Assembly (NCBI GenBank): GCA_023091665.1
Contig: JALJCQ010000009.1
Span: 1,922,001 to 1,986,000, forward strand
From: Pythium myriotylum
Taxonomy: Eukaryota; Oomycota; Peronosporomycetes; Pythiales; Pythiaceae
Direction: 5' to 3'
Length of the DNA: 64,000 nt
Shown here: positions 10,504-22,727 of the stretch, one piece after another
Position numbering within the stretch: position 1 is the first letter of the stretch
How the letters are laid out: every line of letters begins with the position of its first letter
Made by a program: the position numbers and the translations under genes
Notes under the pieces: generated by a model
Seen by the model: only the letters and a program-made list of their open reading frames with translations
What the model was told of the DNA's origin: nothing
Databases searched by the model: none

Positions 10504-13500
10504 TCCGGCGGCAACGGCAACGGCAACGGCAGCCCTCGGCAACGGTTCCAGCGAGCCAACCTTGCGCGAGATGAAGACCCCGGCGAGTACCTGTTCTCGG
10601 TCGGGAAGACCCAAGGCAAGTCGAGTCAATCCACGGCGTGGTTGGTCGACTCGGGTGCGACTCAGCACATGTCGCGAACCAAGCAGTTCATGATGAACTA
10701 ACTACAGGAAGATCGACCCAGTCGACGTGCATCTGGCCGATGATGGCACGGTCCAAGCGGTTGGCGTGGGAGACATTCTCATGTCGATGAAGACTCCAAG
10801 CGGTGTCAAGAAGGGTTTGCTCACCAACGTGTGGCATATCCCCAAGCTCAGCCGCAACCTGTTCTCGGTCGGAAGATTCACGGAGGACGTTGCTCCCGTG
10901 ACGTTCGACAAGGACGGTTGCTTCGTCGTGCTCAAGGGCGCCAAGCGGACCATCGGCACTCGTATCGGCAAGGGTCTGTTCAAGCTCAACATGTCTCCAG
11001 TGTCGACTGAAGCAGCCCACGCCGCCAGTACAAGACGAGGTCGCGCCATGTCCAAGTCGTACCTGTGGCACCTCCGACTCGGTCACATCGGCTTCAGCGG
11101 TCTCGAAGCCATCGTCAAGAAGGACCTCGCCGACGGACTCGACATTGGGTCTGTGCAAGAGTGGGAGGTCTGTGAAGGCTGTGCACTCGGCAAGCTGACT
11201 CGCGTCAAGTTCCAGTCGGGCACGACCAAGCGGTCTGCGAATCTGCTTGACGTCGTGTACAGCGATGTGGCCGGCCCCATGAAGACTCCGACTTTCGGCG
11301 GCATGAAGTACTTTGCCACCTTCACCGACGACAAGTCTCGACTGTGCAAGTTGTACCTGATGCGGTCCAAGGACGAAGTCTACGACAAGTTCGTCCAGTA
11401 CGTCAACTGGGCCGAGAACCAAACCGGTCGTCGAGTCAAGGTGCTTCGAACCGACGGCGGCGGCGAGTACCAGTCGGCCAAACTTGCCAAGTTCTGCCGC
11501 AAGCGTGGCATCGAGCACGACGTCACGCCGCCATACACGCCTCAGTTGAACGGTGTGGCGGAGCGCATGAACCGAACCATCGGTGAGTGTGGTCGTTGCA
11601 AGCTCCACCATGCCAACTTGTCCGACGAGTACTGGGGCGAAGCCGTCATGACTGCAGTCGAAGTTCGCAACCGACTTCCGACCCGCGCTCAAGACTTGTA
11701 CAAGTCGCCGTACGAAGAATGGTACGGGAAGAAGCCCTTGCTCGCCAACTTCAAGGTGTTCGGCTGCCATGCGTACGTCCACGTGCCCAAGGAGAAGCGG
11801 TCGAAGTTCGACGCCCGAGCCATCTTGTGTCGGTTCCTCGGCTACTCGGACCACGAGAAGGCGTATCGGTTTGAAGAAATCGCAACCGGTCGGATCGTCA
11901 TCAGTCGAGACGCGCAGTTCATGGAAGACACATTCGACGATGGCAAGCGCGAAGAACCCTGGAGCAAGTCCGTCGAGTTCCGCGACGATGAAGATGATGA
12001 AGATGAAGCAACCGACAACCAAGATGATGAAGACATGGGTGAGCAGCCAGCCTCACCAGCACCAAGTCAGCGCAGCTACGAGCGACCGGAGTGGCAACAG
12101 GGCCAGCGGTCGCAGCGTCCAGTAGCACCAGCATCGGCCCAGCAGCCGAATGTCGACTACGCACCAGGGTCCAAGCGCCACTCTCGCACGCACTCGCTCG
12201 AGAACCTGGCTGAACCGCCAGTTGAGAAGCGCTACGGACGTGTTGGACGCACAAGTGGTGCGACTCCACCACCCACGCAAGGTCCAAGGACATCGCTCGA
12301 AGATCTGTCTGCACTGCTCACGTCGATCGAAGAGGAAGGCGTAGAAGATGAAGACGAAGAAGGCGAAGACGTGCAAGAACAAGGGGGAGAAGACCAAGAT
12401 TACGAAGAGTTTGCTCTCGTCGTGAATTCAGGGGGAGAGTTGCCGACATCGTTCAAGTCGGCGATGGAATCCGACGACACCAGCAACTGGAAGGAAGCCT
12501 GCGACTCCGAGCTTGAGTCGCTCAAGAAGAACGAGACCTGGGACCTAGTCCCTTTGCCAGCCGGACGCAAGGCCATCACCAGCAAGTGGGTGTTCAAGGT
12601 CAAGGAAACCGCCGAAGGACTCGTCGAGCGGTACAAGGCTCGACTCGTTGCCAAGGGGTTCCTGCAGAAGTACGGCATCGACTTCGAAGAGACGTTCGCA
12701 CCCGTCGCCAAGTTCACGTCGATCCGAACCATCCTCAGCATCGCCGCTCGACACAAGCTCATGATCCATCAGATGGATGTCAAGACGGCGTTCCTGAACG
12801 GCAACCTCGACGAAGAAATCTACATGAAGCAGCCCGAAGGCTTCGTCGACCAGCGCCACCCCGACTACGTGTGCAAGCTCAAGCGCTCGCTCTACGGTCT
12901 CAAGCAGTCGCCACGCATGTGGAACCAGACCATCGACGCCTTCATGCGCAAGGTCGGCTTCACCAAGTGCGAGATGGACCACTGCGTGTACGTCAAGCGG
13001 AGCGGCTCGGCGATGATCTTCGTGGTGATCTACGTCGACGACCTCATCCTCGCCTGCAACAGCCTCGAGTTGCTCACGGCGACCAAGCGTGCACTCAGCG
13101 AACGCTTCGAGATGTCCGACCTCGGCGAACTCAAGTACTGCCTCGGCATGGAAGTTGATCAAGACCCCAAGTCCGGCGACGTGACCATGCGGCAGACCAA
13201 GTTCCTGCAGTCGATCCTGACCAAGTTCGGCATGCAAGACTGCAAACCAGTGAGGACCCCTCAAGACCCCGGACTCAAGCTGACCAAGGCCATGTGCGAA
13301 GGTGGTTGCAAGCACGAAGACACCATGAAGAACGTGCCGTACCGAAGTGCAGTCGGCGCACTGATGTACCTCATGGTCGGCACTCGACCAGACCTCGCAG
13401 CGGCAGTCGGCACACTCAGCCAGTTCGCCGCGGACCCGTGTCCAACACATTGGCAAGCTCTCAAGCGTGTGCTCCGATACCTGCAAGCGACTCCGACGTA

Positions 13501-14065
13501 CGGCCTGCAGTTCTCGGCATCGAACGACGGAAGACTGGTCGGCTACTCCGACGCCGACTGGGCTGGCGACATCGAGTCACGTCGAAGCACCAGCGGCTAC
13601 GTGTTCATGCTCAACGGCGGATGCATCAGCTGGCGCAGCAAGAAGCAGCGAACTGTCGCCCTCTCCTCGACCGAAGCAGAGTACATGGCTCTATCGGAAG
13701 CGATCCAAGAAGCCGTGTGGCTCAAGGCGTTCCTGTGCGAACTCGGCGAAGTTGCAAGCGACCAAGCGCTCACGGTGTACGAAGACAACCAAGGTGCCAT
13801 CGCGTTGGCCAAGAACCCCGAGTTCCACAAGCGCACCAAGCACATCGACATTCGCTACCACTTCGTTCGTGAGAAGGTCGAGGACGGTCAAGTGTGTCTG
13901 CAGTATTGCCCGACCCAAGACATGCTTGCCGACATCATGACCAAGCCGATCCCCACTGTCCAGTTCGACGTGCTCCGCACCAAGCTCGGTGTCCAAGACG
14001 CAGTCGAGTCGAGGGGGAGTGTTGAAGATGATGCGCCTCGAACCCAGCGTCATCATTCCAGTTGA
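9694..14065 (+). pseudogene. gag-pol of A4, split by a 4-nt duplication
   Basis: Gag with N-terminus [10 protein letters not shown] is open from 9694 to TAA at 10699-10701. The stop comes from the AACT tandem duplication just after protease [17 protein letters not shown], so the protease is cut in two. The second frame (10702-14065) holds pre-integrase, DDE integrase (NGVAER motif intact), RT (YVDD) and RNase H, and is otherwise open. An in-frame stretch upstream of the ATG runs back into the LTR but begins only with TTG; the ATG in the primer site is the first in-frame ATG. The stop codon is inside LTR 4. Confidence 0.88.
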
Positions 14066-14394
14066 AGCTCGGCAGTTGAAGCTCGGCTGTAGAAGATTCT
14101 CCTGCAGAAGATTCTCCGTGGAAGATTCGACATGTGGAAGATTCGACATGTGGAAGATTCGACATGTGGAAGATTCTCCGTCTGGTTCTGGTTTGAATCC
14201 AGTGCCACCCATCGACTTCGTTGAAGTATCCACGAAGTCAGTTTATGTTTGCATATGTTTACGATAGGTAGGACATACATTTGATTATGGTAGCGTAGGA
14301 CACACACAGACGGCTTAGAGGTAGCAGCAGCGAACTAAGTCCCGATCAATTCACTTTGCATTTTGCATCCCACCAACCAAGCGACCTTCCAACA
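14020..14394 (+). repeat. Family A LTR 4 (3' LTR of A4, 375 bp)
   Basis: Three copies of the 16-bp repeat; TGTTG...CAACA. Followed at once by mid-RT sequence of A5. Confidence 0.92.
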
Positions 14395-15660
14395 GGCAAC
14401 CTCGACGAAGAAATCTACATGAAGCAGCCCGAAGGCTTCGTCGACCAGCGCCACCCCGACTACGTGTGCAAGCTCAAGCGCTCGCTCTACGGTCTCAAGC
14501 AGTCGCCACGCATGTGGAACCAGACCATCGACGCCTCCATGCGCAAGGTCGGCTTCACCAAGTGCGAGATGGACCACTGCGTGTACGTCAAGCGGAGCGG
14601 CTCAGCGATGATCTTCGTGGTGATCTACGTCGACGACCTCATCCTCGCCTGCAACAGCCTCGAGTTGCTCACGGCGACCAAGCGTGCACTCAGCGAACGC
14701 TTCGAGATGTCCGACCTCGGCGAACTCAAGTACTGCCTCGGCATGGAAGTTGATCAAGACCCCAAGTCCGGCGACGTGACCATGCGGCAGACCAAGTTCC
14801 TGCAGTCGATCCTGACCAAGTTCGGCATGCAAGACTGCAAACCAGTGAGGACTCCTCAAGACCCCGGACTCAAGCTGACCAAGGCCATGTGTGAAGGTGG
14901 TTGCAAGCACGAAGACACCATGAAGAACGTGCCGTACCGAAGTGCAGTCGGCGCACTGATGTACCTCATGGTCGGCACTCGACCAGACCTCGCAGCGGCA
15001 GTCGGCACACTCAGCCAGTTCGCCGCGGACCCGTGTCCAACACATTGGCAAGCTCTCAAGCGTGTGCTCCGATACCTGCAAGCGACTCCGACGTACGGCC
15101 TGCAGTTCTCGGCATCGAACGACGGAAGACTGGTCGGCTACTCCGACGCCGACTGGGCTGGCGACATCGAGTCACGTCGAAGCACCAGCGGCTACGTGTT
15201 CATGCTCAACGGCGGATGCATCAGCTGGCGCAGCAAGAAGCAGCGAACTGTCGCCCTCTCCTCGACCGAAGCAGAGTACATGGCTCTATCGGAAGCGATC
15301 CAAGAAGCCGTGTGGCTCAAGGCGTTCCTGTGCGAACTCGGCGAAGTTGCAAGCGACCAAGCGCTCACGGTGTACGAAGACAACCAAGGTGCCATCGCGT
15401 TGGCCAAGAACCCCGAGTTCCACAAGCGCACCAAGCACATCGACATTCGCTACCACTTCGTTCGTGAGAAGGTCGAGGACGGTCAAGTGTGTCTGCAGTA
15501 TTGCCCGACCCAAGACATGCTTGCCGACATCATGACCAAGCCGATCCCCACTGTCCAGTTCGACGTGCTCCGCACCAAGCTCGGTGTCCAAGACGCAGTC
15601 GAGTCGAGGGGGAGTGTTGAAGATGATGCGCCTCGAACCCAGCGTCATCATTCCAGTTGA
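14395..15660 (+). pseudogene. 5'-truncated pol of A5 (RT C-terminal part and RNase H)
   Basis: Open frame from [10 protein letters not shown] through YGLKQSP, YVDDLIL and the RNase H motifs to the stop inside LTR 5. It lacks Gag, protease, integrase and the first half of RT, including the first catalytic Asp (QMDVKTAF). It differs from A6 at a few bases, for example Ser for Phe in IDASMRK. Confidence 0.85.
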
Positions 15661-15989
15661 AGCTCGGCAGTTGAAGCTCGGCTGTAGAAGATTCTCCTGC
15701 AGAAGATTCTCCGTGGAAGATTCGACATGTGGAAGATTCGACATGTGGAAGATTCGACATGTGGAAGATTCTCCGTCTGGTTCTGGTTTGAATCCAGTGC
15801 CACCCATCGACTTCGTTGAAGTATCCACGAAGTCAGTTTATGTTTGCATATGTTTACGATAGGTAGGACATACATTTGATTATGGTAGCGTAGGACACAC
15901 ACAGACGGCTTAGAGGTAGCAGCAGCGAACTAAGTCCCGATCAATTCACTTTGCATTTTGCATCCCACCAACCAAGCGACCTTCCAACA
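15615..15989 (+). repeat. Family A LTR 5 (375 bp)
   Basis: TGTTG...CAACA, three 16-bp repeats; looks the same as LTR 4. Confidence 0.92.
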
Positions 15990-17255
15990 GGCAACCTCGA
16001 CGAAGAAATCTACATGAAGCAGCCCGAAGGCTTCGTCGACCACCGCCACCCCGACTACGTGTGCAAGCTCAAGCGCTCGCTCTACGGTCTCAAGCAGTCG
16101 CCACGCATGTGGAACCAGACCATCGACGCCTTCATGCGCAAGGTCGGCTTCACCAAGTGCGAGATGGACCACTGCGTGTACGTCAAGCGGAGCGGCTCAG
16201 CGATGATCTTCGTGGTGATCTACGTCGACGACCTCATCCTCGCCTGCAACAGCCTCGAGTTGCTCACGGCGACCAAGCGTGCACTCAGCGAACGCTTCGA
16301 GATGTCCGACCTCGGCGAACTCAAGTACTGCCTCGGCATGGAAGTTGATCAAGACCCCAAGTCCGGCGACGTGACCATGCGGCAGACCAAGTTCCTGCAG
16401 TCGATCCTGACCAAGTTCGGCATGCAAGACTGCAAACCAGTGAGGACTCCTCAAGACCCCGGACTCAAGCTGACCAAGGCCATGTGTGAAGGTGGTTGCA
16501 AGCACGAAGACACCATGAAGAACGTGCCGTACCGAAGTGCAGTCGGCGCACTGATGTACCTCATGGTCGGCACTCGACCAGACCTCGCAGCGGCAGTCGG
16601 CACACTCAGCCAGTTCGCCGCGGACCCGTGTCCAACACATTGGCAAGCTCTCAAGCGTGTGCTCCGATACCTGCAAGCGACTCCGACGTACGGCCTGCAG
16701 TTCTCGGCATCGAACGACGGAAGACTGGTCGGCTACTCCGACGCCGACTGGGCTGGCGACATCGAGTCACGTCGAAGCACCAGCGGCTACGTGTTCATGC
16801 TCAACGGCGGATGCATCAGCTGGCGCAGCAAGAAGCAGCGAACTGTCGCCCTCTCCTCGACCGAAGCAGAGTACATGGCTCTATCGGAAGCGATCCAAGA
16901 AGCCGTGTGGCTCAAGGCGTTCCTGTGCGAACTCGGCGAAGTTGCAAGCGACCAAGCGCTCACGGTGTACGAAGACAACCAAGGTGCCATCGCGTTGGCC
17001 AAGAACCCCGAGTTCCACAAGCGCACCAAGCACATCGACATTCGCTACCACTTCGTTCGTGAGAAGGTCGAGGACGGTCAAGTGTGTCTGCAGTATTGCC
17101 CGACCCAAGACATGCTTGCCGACATCATGACCAAGCCGATCCCCACTGTCCAGTTCGACGTGCTCCGCACCAAGCTCGGTGTCCAAGACGCAGTCGAGTC
17201 GAGGGGGAGTGTTGAAGATGATGCGCCTCGAACCCAGCGTCATCATTCCAGTTGA
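15990..17255 (+). pseudogene. 5'-truncated pol of A6
   Basis: Same content as the A5 frame: RT C-terminal part with YVDD, then RNase H, stop inside LTR 6. Carries FVDHRHPDY where A5 has FVDQRHPDY, a variant also seen in A2. Confidence 0.85.
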
Positions 17256-17584
17256 AGCTCGGCAGTTGAAGCTCGGCTGTAGAAGATTCTCCTGCAGAAG
17301 ATTCTCCGTGGAAGATTCGACATGTGGAAGATTCGACATGTGGAAGATTCGACATGTGGAAGATTCTCCGTCTGGTTCTGGTTTGAATCCAGTGCCACCC
17401 ATCGACTTCGTTGAAGTATTCACGAAGTCAGTCTATGTTTGCATATGTTTACGATAGGTAGGACATACATTTGATTATGGTAGCGTAGGACACACACAGA
17501 CGGCTTAGAGGTAGCAGCAGCGAACTAAGTCCCGATCAATTCACTTTGCATTTTGCATCCCACCAACCAAGCGACCTTCCAACA
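17210..17584 (+). repeat. Family A LTR 6 (375 bp)
   Basis: TGTTG...CAACA, three 16-bp repeats. Followed by GTTCTGTCGC, the start of the 47-bp block shared with the end of A3. Confidence 0.92.
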
Positions 17585-18800
17585 GTTCTGTCGCAAGCAT
17601 GGCATCGAGCACGACGTCACGCCGCCATACACGCCTCAGTTGAACGGTGTGGCGGAGCGCATGAACCGAACCATCGGTGAGTGTGGTCGTTGCAAGCTCC
17701 ACCATGCCAACTTGTCCGACGAGTACTGGGGCGAAGCCGTCATGACTGCAGCCGAAGTTCGCAACCGACTTCCGACCCGCGCTCAAGACTTGTACAAGTC
17801 GCCGTACGAAGAATGGTACGGGAAGAAGCCCTTGCTCGCCAACTTCAAGGTGTTCGGCTGCCATGCGTACGTCCACGTGCCCAAGGAGAAGCGGTCGAAG
17901 TTCGACGCCCGAGCCATCTTGTGTCGGTTCCTCGGCTACTCGGACCACGAGAAGGCGTATCGGTTTGAAGAAATCGCAACCGGTCGGATCGTCATCAGTC
18001 GAGACGCGCAGTTCATGGAAGACACATTCGACGATGGCAAGCGCGAAGAACCCTGGAGCAAGTCCGTCGAGTTCCGCGACGATGAAGATGATGAAGATGA
18101 AGCAACCGACAACCAAGATGATGAAGACATGGGTGAGCAGCCAGCCTCACCAGCACCAAGTCAGCGCAGCTACGAGCGACCGGAGTGGCAACAGGGCCAG
18201 CGGTCGCAGCGTCCAGTAGCACCAGCATCGGCCCAGCAGCCGAATATCGACTACGCACCAGGGTCCAAGCGCCACTCTCGCACGCACTCGCTCGAGAACC
18301 TGGCTGAACCGCCAGTTGAGAAGCGCTACGGACGTGTTGGACGCACAAGTGGTGCGACTCCACCACCCACGCAAGGTCCAAGGACATCGCTCGAAGATCT
18401 GTCTGCACTGCTCACGTCGATCGAAGAGGAAGGCGTAGAAGATGAAGACGAAGAAGGCGAAGACGTGCAAGAACAAGGGGGAGAAGACCAAGATTACGAA
18501 GAGTTTGCTCTCGTCGTGAATTCAGGGGGAGAGTTGCCGACATCGTTCAAGTCGGCGATGGAATCCGACGACGCCAGCAACTGGAAGGAAGCCTGCGACT
18601 CGGAGCTTGAGTCGCTCAAGAAGAACGAGACCTGGGACCTAGTCCCTTTGCCAGCCGGACGCAAGGCCATCACCAGCAAGTGGGTGTTCAAGGTCAAGGA
18701 AACCGCCGAAGGACTCGTCGAGCGGTACAAGGCTCGACTCGTTGCCAAGGGGTTCCTGCAGAAGTACGGCATCGACTTCGAAGAGACGTTCGCACCCGTC
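17585..18800 (+). pseudogene. Copia family A fragment A7 (middle piece of host Z)
   Basis: Integrase C-terminal half ([22 protein letters not shown]), the acidic linker rich in Asp/Glu, and the start of RT up to DFEETFAPV. The frame is open throughout. It ends in CCGTC at the start of LTR 7; the same CCGTC restarts the gene after LTR 9 at 37960. A7 and A10a are therefore the two flanks of one insertion. Confidence 0.88.
18796..18800. other. Target site duplication CCGTC, left copy
   Basis: CCGTC precedes LTR 7 and recurs at 37960-37964 directly after LTR 9. Removing one copy rejoins the RT frame (FAPV-AKFTS). This marks 18801-37959 as a single net insertion into Z. Confidence 0.9.
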
Positions 18801-19175
18801 TGTTGGAAGGTCGCTTGGTTGGTGGGATGCAAAATGCAAAGTGAATTGATCGGGACTTAGTTCGCTGCTGCTACCTCTAAGCCGTCTGTGTGTGTCCTAC
18901 GCTACCATAATCAAATGTATGTCCTACCTATCGTAAACATATGCAAACATAAACTGACTTCGTGGATACTTCAACGAAGTCGATGGGTGGCACTGGATTC
19001 AAACCAGAACCAGACGGAGAATCTTCCACATGTCGAATCTTCCACATGTCGAATCTTCCACATGTCGAATCTTCCACGGAGAATCTTCTGCAGGAGAATC
19101 TTCTACAGCCGAGCTTCAACTGCCGAGCTTCAACTGGAATGATGACGCTGGGTTCGAGGCGCATCATCTTCAACA
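18801..19175 (-). repeat. Family A LTR 7 (3' LTR of A8, 375 bp)
   Basis: Inverted relative to LTRs 2-6. Three 16-bp repeats. Left outer flank is target duplication CCGTC. Confidence 0.92.
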
Positions 19176-22100
19176 CTCCCCCTCGACTCGACTGCGTCTT
19201 GGACACCGAGCTTGGTGCGGAGCACGTCGAACTGGACAGTGGGGATCGGCTTGGTCATGATGTCGGCAAGCATGTCTTGGGTCGGGCAATACTGCAGACA
19301 CACTTGACCGTCCTCGACCTTCTCACGAACGAAGTGGTAGCGAATGTCGATGTGCTTGGTGCGCTTGTGGAACTCGGGGTTCTTGGCCAACGCGATGGCA
19401 CCTTGGTTGTCTTCGTACACCGTGAGCGCTTGGTCGCTTGCAACTTCGCCGAGTTCGCACAGGAACGCCTTGAGCCACACGGCTTCTTGGATCGCTTCCG
19501 ATAGAGCCATGTACTCTGCTTCGGTCGAGGAGAGGGCGACAGTTCGCTGCTTCTTGCTGCGCCAGCTGATGCATCCGCCGTTGAGCATGAACACGTAGCC
19601 GCTGGTGCTTCGACGTGACTCGATGTCGCCAGCCCAGTCGGCGTCGGAGTAGCCGACCAGTCTTCCGTCGTTCGATGCCGAGAACTGCAGGCCGTACGTC
19701 GGAGTCGCTTGCAGGTATCGGAGCACACGCTTGAGAGCTTGCCAATGTGTTGGACACGGGTCCGCGGCGAACTGGCTGAGTGTGCCGACTGCCGCTGCGA
19801 GGTCTGGTCGAGTGCCGACCATGAGGTACATCAGTGCGCCGACTGCACTTCGGTACGGCACGTTCTTCATGGTGTCTTCGTGCTTGCAACCACCTTCACA
19901 CATGGCCTTGGTCAGCTTGAGTCCGGGGTCTTGAGGAGTCCTCACTGGTTTGCAGTCTTGCATGCCGAACTTGGTCAGGATCGACTGCAGGAACTTGGTC
20001 TGCCGCATGGTCACGTCGCCGGACTTGGGGTCTTGATCAACTTCCATGCCGAGGCAGTACTTGAGTTCGCCGAGGTCGGACATCTCGAAGCGTTCGCTGA
20101 GTGCACGCTTGGTCGCCGTGAGCAACTCGAGGCTGTTGCAGGCGAGGATGAGGTCGTCGACGTAGATCACCACGAAGATCATCGCTGAGCCGCTCCGCTT
20201 GACGTACACGCAGTGGTCCATCTCGCACTTGGTGAAGCCGACCTTGCGCATGAAGGCGTCGATGGTCTGGTTCCACATGCGTGGCGACTGCTTGAGACCG
20301 TAGAGCGAGCGCTTGAGCTTGCACACGTAGTCGGGGTGGCGCTGGTCGACGAAGCCTTCGGGCTGCTTCATGTAGATTTCTTCGTCGAGGTTGCCGTTCA
20401 GGAACGCCGTCTTGACATCCATCTGATGGATCATGAGCTTGTGTCGAGCGGCGATGCTGAGGATGGTTCGGATCGACGTGAACTTGGCGACGGGTGCGAA
20501 TGTCTCTTCGAAGTCGATGCCGTACTTCTGCAGGAACCCCTTGGCAACGAGTCGAGCCTTGTACCGCTCGACGAGTCCTTCGGCGGTTTCCTTGACCTTG
20601 AACACCCACTTGCTGGTGATGGCCTTGCGTCCGGCTGGCAAAGGGACTAGGTCCCAGGTCTCGTTCTTCTTGAGCGACTCGAGCTCCGAGTCGCAGGCTT
20701 CCTTCCAGTTGCTGGCGTCGTCGGATTCCATCGCCGACTTGAACGATGTCGGCAACTCTCCCCCTGAATTCACGACGAGAGCAAACTCTTCGTAATCTTG
20801 GTCTTCTCCCCCTTGTTCTTGCACGTCTTCGCCTTCTTCGTCTTCATCTTCTACGCCTTCCTCTTCGATCGACGTGAGCAGTGCAGACAGATCTTCGAGC
20901 GATGTCCTTGAACCTTGCGTGGGTGGTGGAGTCGCACCACTTGTGCGACCAACCCGTCCGTAGCGCTTCTCAACTGGCGGTTCAGCCAGGTTCTCGAGCG
21001 AGTGCGTGCGAGAGTGGCGCTTGGACCCTGGTGCGTAGTCGACATTCGGCTGCTGGGCCGATGCTGGTGCTACTGGACGCTGCGACCGCTGGCCCTGTTG
21101 CCACTCCGGTCGCTCGTAGCTGCGCTGACTTGGTGCTGGTGAGGCTGGCTGCTCACCCATGTCTTCATCATCTTGGTTGTCGGTTGCTTCATCTTCATCA
21201 TCTTCATCGTCGCGGAACTCGACGGACTTGCTCCAGGGTTCTTCGCGCTTGCCATCGTCGAATGTGTCTTCCATGAACTGCGCGTCTCGACTGATGACGA
21301 TCCGACCGGTTGCGATTTCTTCAAACCGATACGCCTTCTCGTGGTCCGAGTAGCCGAGGAACCGACACAAGATGGCTCGGGCGTCGAACTTCGACCGCTT
21401 CTCCTTGGGCACGTGGACGTACGCATGGCAGCCGAACACCTTGAAGTTGGCGAGCAAGGGCTTCTTCCCGTACCATTCTTCGTACGGCGACTTGTACAAG
21501 TCTTGAGCGCGGGTCGGAAGTCGGTTGCGAACTTCGGCTGCAGTCATGACGGCTTCACCCCAGTACTCGTCGGACAAGTTGGCATGGTGGAGCTTGCAAC
21601 GACCACACTCACCGATGGTTCGGTTCATGCGCTCCGCCACATCGTTCAACTGAGGCGTGTATGGCGGCGTGACATCGTGCTCGATGCCACGCTTGCGGCA
21701 GAACTTGGCAAGTTTGGCCGACTGGTACTCGCCGCCGCCGTCGGTTCGAAGCACCTTGACTCGACGACCGGTTTGGTTCTCGGCCCAGTTGACGTACTGG
21801 ACGAACTTGTCGTAGACTTCGTCCTTGGACCGCATCAGGTACAACTTGCACAGTCGAGACTTGTCGTCGGTGAACGTGGCAAAGTACTTCATGCCGCCGA
21901 AAGTCGGAGTCTTCATGGGGCCGGCCACATCGCTGTACACGACGTCAAGCAGATTCGCAGACCGCTTGGTCGTGCCCGACTGGAACTTGACGCGAGTCAG
22001 CTTGCCGAGTGCACAGCCTTCACAGACCTCCCACTCTTGCACAGACCCAATGTCGAGTCCGTCGGCGAGGTCCTTCTTGACGATGGCTTCGAGACCGCTG

Positions 22101-22687
22101 AAGCCGATGTGACCGAGTCGGAGGTGCCACAGGTACGACTTGGACATGGCGCGACCTCGTCTTGTACTGGCGGCGTGGGCTGCTTCAGTCGACACTGGAG
22201 ACATGTTGAGCTTGAACAGACCCTTGCCGATACGAGTGCCGATGGTCCGCTTGGCGCCATTGAGAACGACGAAGCAACCGTCCTTGTCGAACGTCACGGG
22301 AGCAACGTCCTCCGTGAATCTTCCGACCGAGAACAGGTTGCGGCTGAGCTTGGGGATATGCCACACGTTGGTGAGCAAACCCTTCTTGACACCGCTTGGA
22401 GTCTTCATCGACATGAGAATGTCTCCCACGCCAACCGCTTGGACCGTGCCATCATCGGCCAGATGCACGTCGACTGGGTCGATCTTCCTGTAGTTCATCA
22501 TGAACTGCTTGGTTCGCGACATGTGCTGAGTCGCACCCGAGTCGACCAACCACGCCGTGGATTGACTCGACTTGCCTTGGGTCTTCCCGACCGAGAACAG
22601 GTACTCGCCGGGGTCTTCATCTCGCGCAAGGTTGGCTCGCTGGAACCGTTGCCGAGGGTTGCCGTTTCCGTTGCCGTTGCCGCCGGA

Positions 22688-22727
<40 letters not shown>

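Larger units (their letters stand above)
9331..14394 (+). mobile_element. Copia family A, copy A4 (full-length structure)
   Basis: Both LTRs (9331-9689 and 14020-14394), primer binding site, complete internal region and polypurine tract are present. The LTRs differ in length (359 and 375 bp) and the flanking 5-mers differ (ATACA left, GGCAA right), so this is probably a recombinant of two insertions and not one intact insertion event. Coding capacity is broken by a 4-nt duplication. Confidence 0.9.
14395..15989 (+). mobile_element. Truncated Copia A5 plus LTR 5, first of a 1595-bp tandem pair
   Basis: RT from [10 protein letters not shown] to the end of RNase H, followed by a 375-bp LTR. The following 1595 bp (A6) repeat it with the same left breakpoint, so the pair arose by tandem duplication, most simply by unequal crossing-over between LTRs. 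Confidence 0.88.
15990..17584 (+). mobile_element. Truncated Copia A6 plus LTR 6, second tandem copy
   Basis: Same structure and breakpoints as A5 (starts GGCAACCTCGACG after an LTR end). Its LTR is followed by A7 in mid-integrase. Confidence 0.88.
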
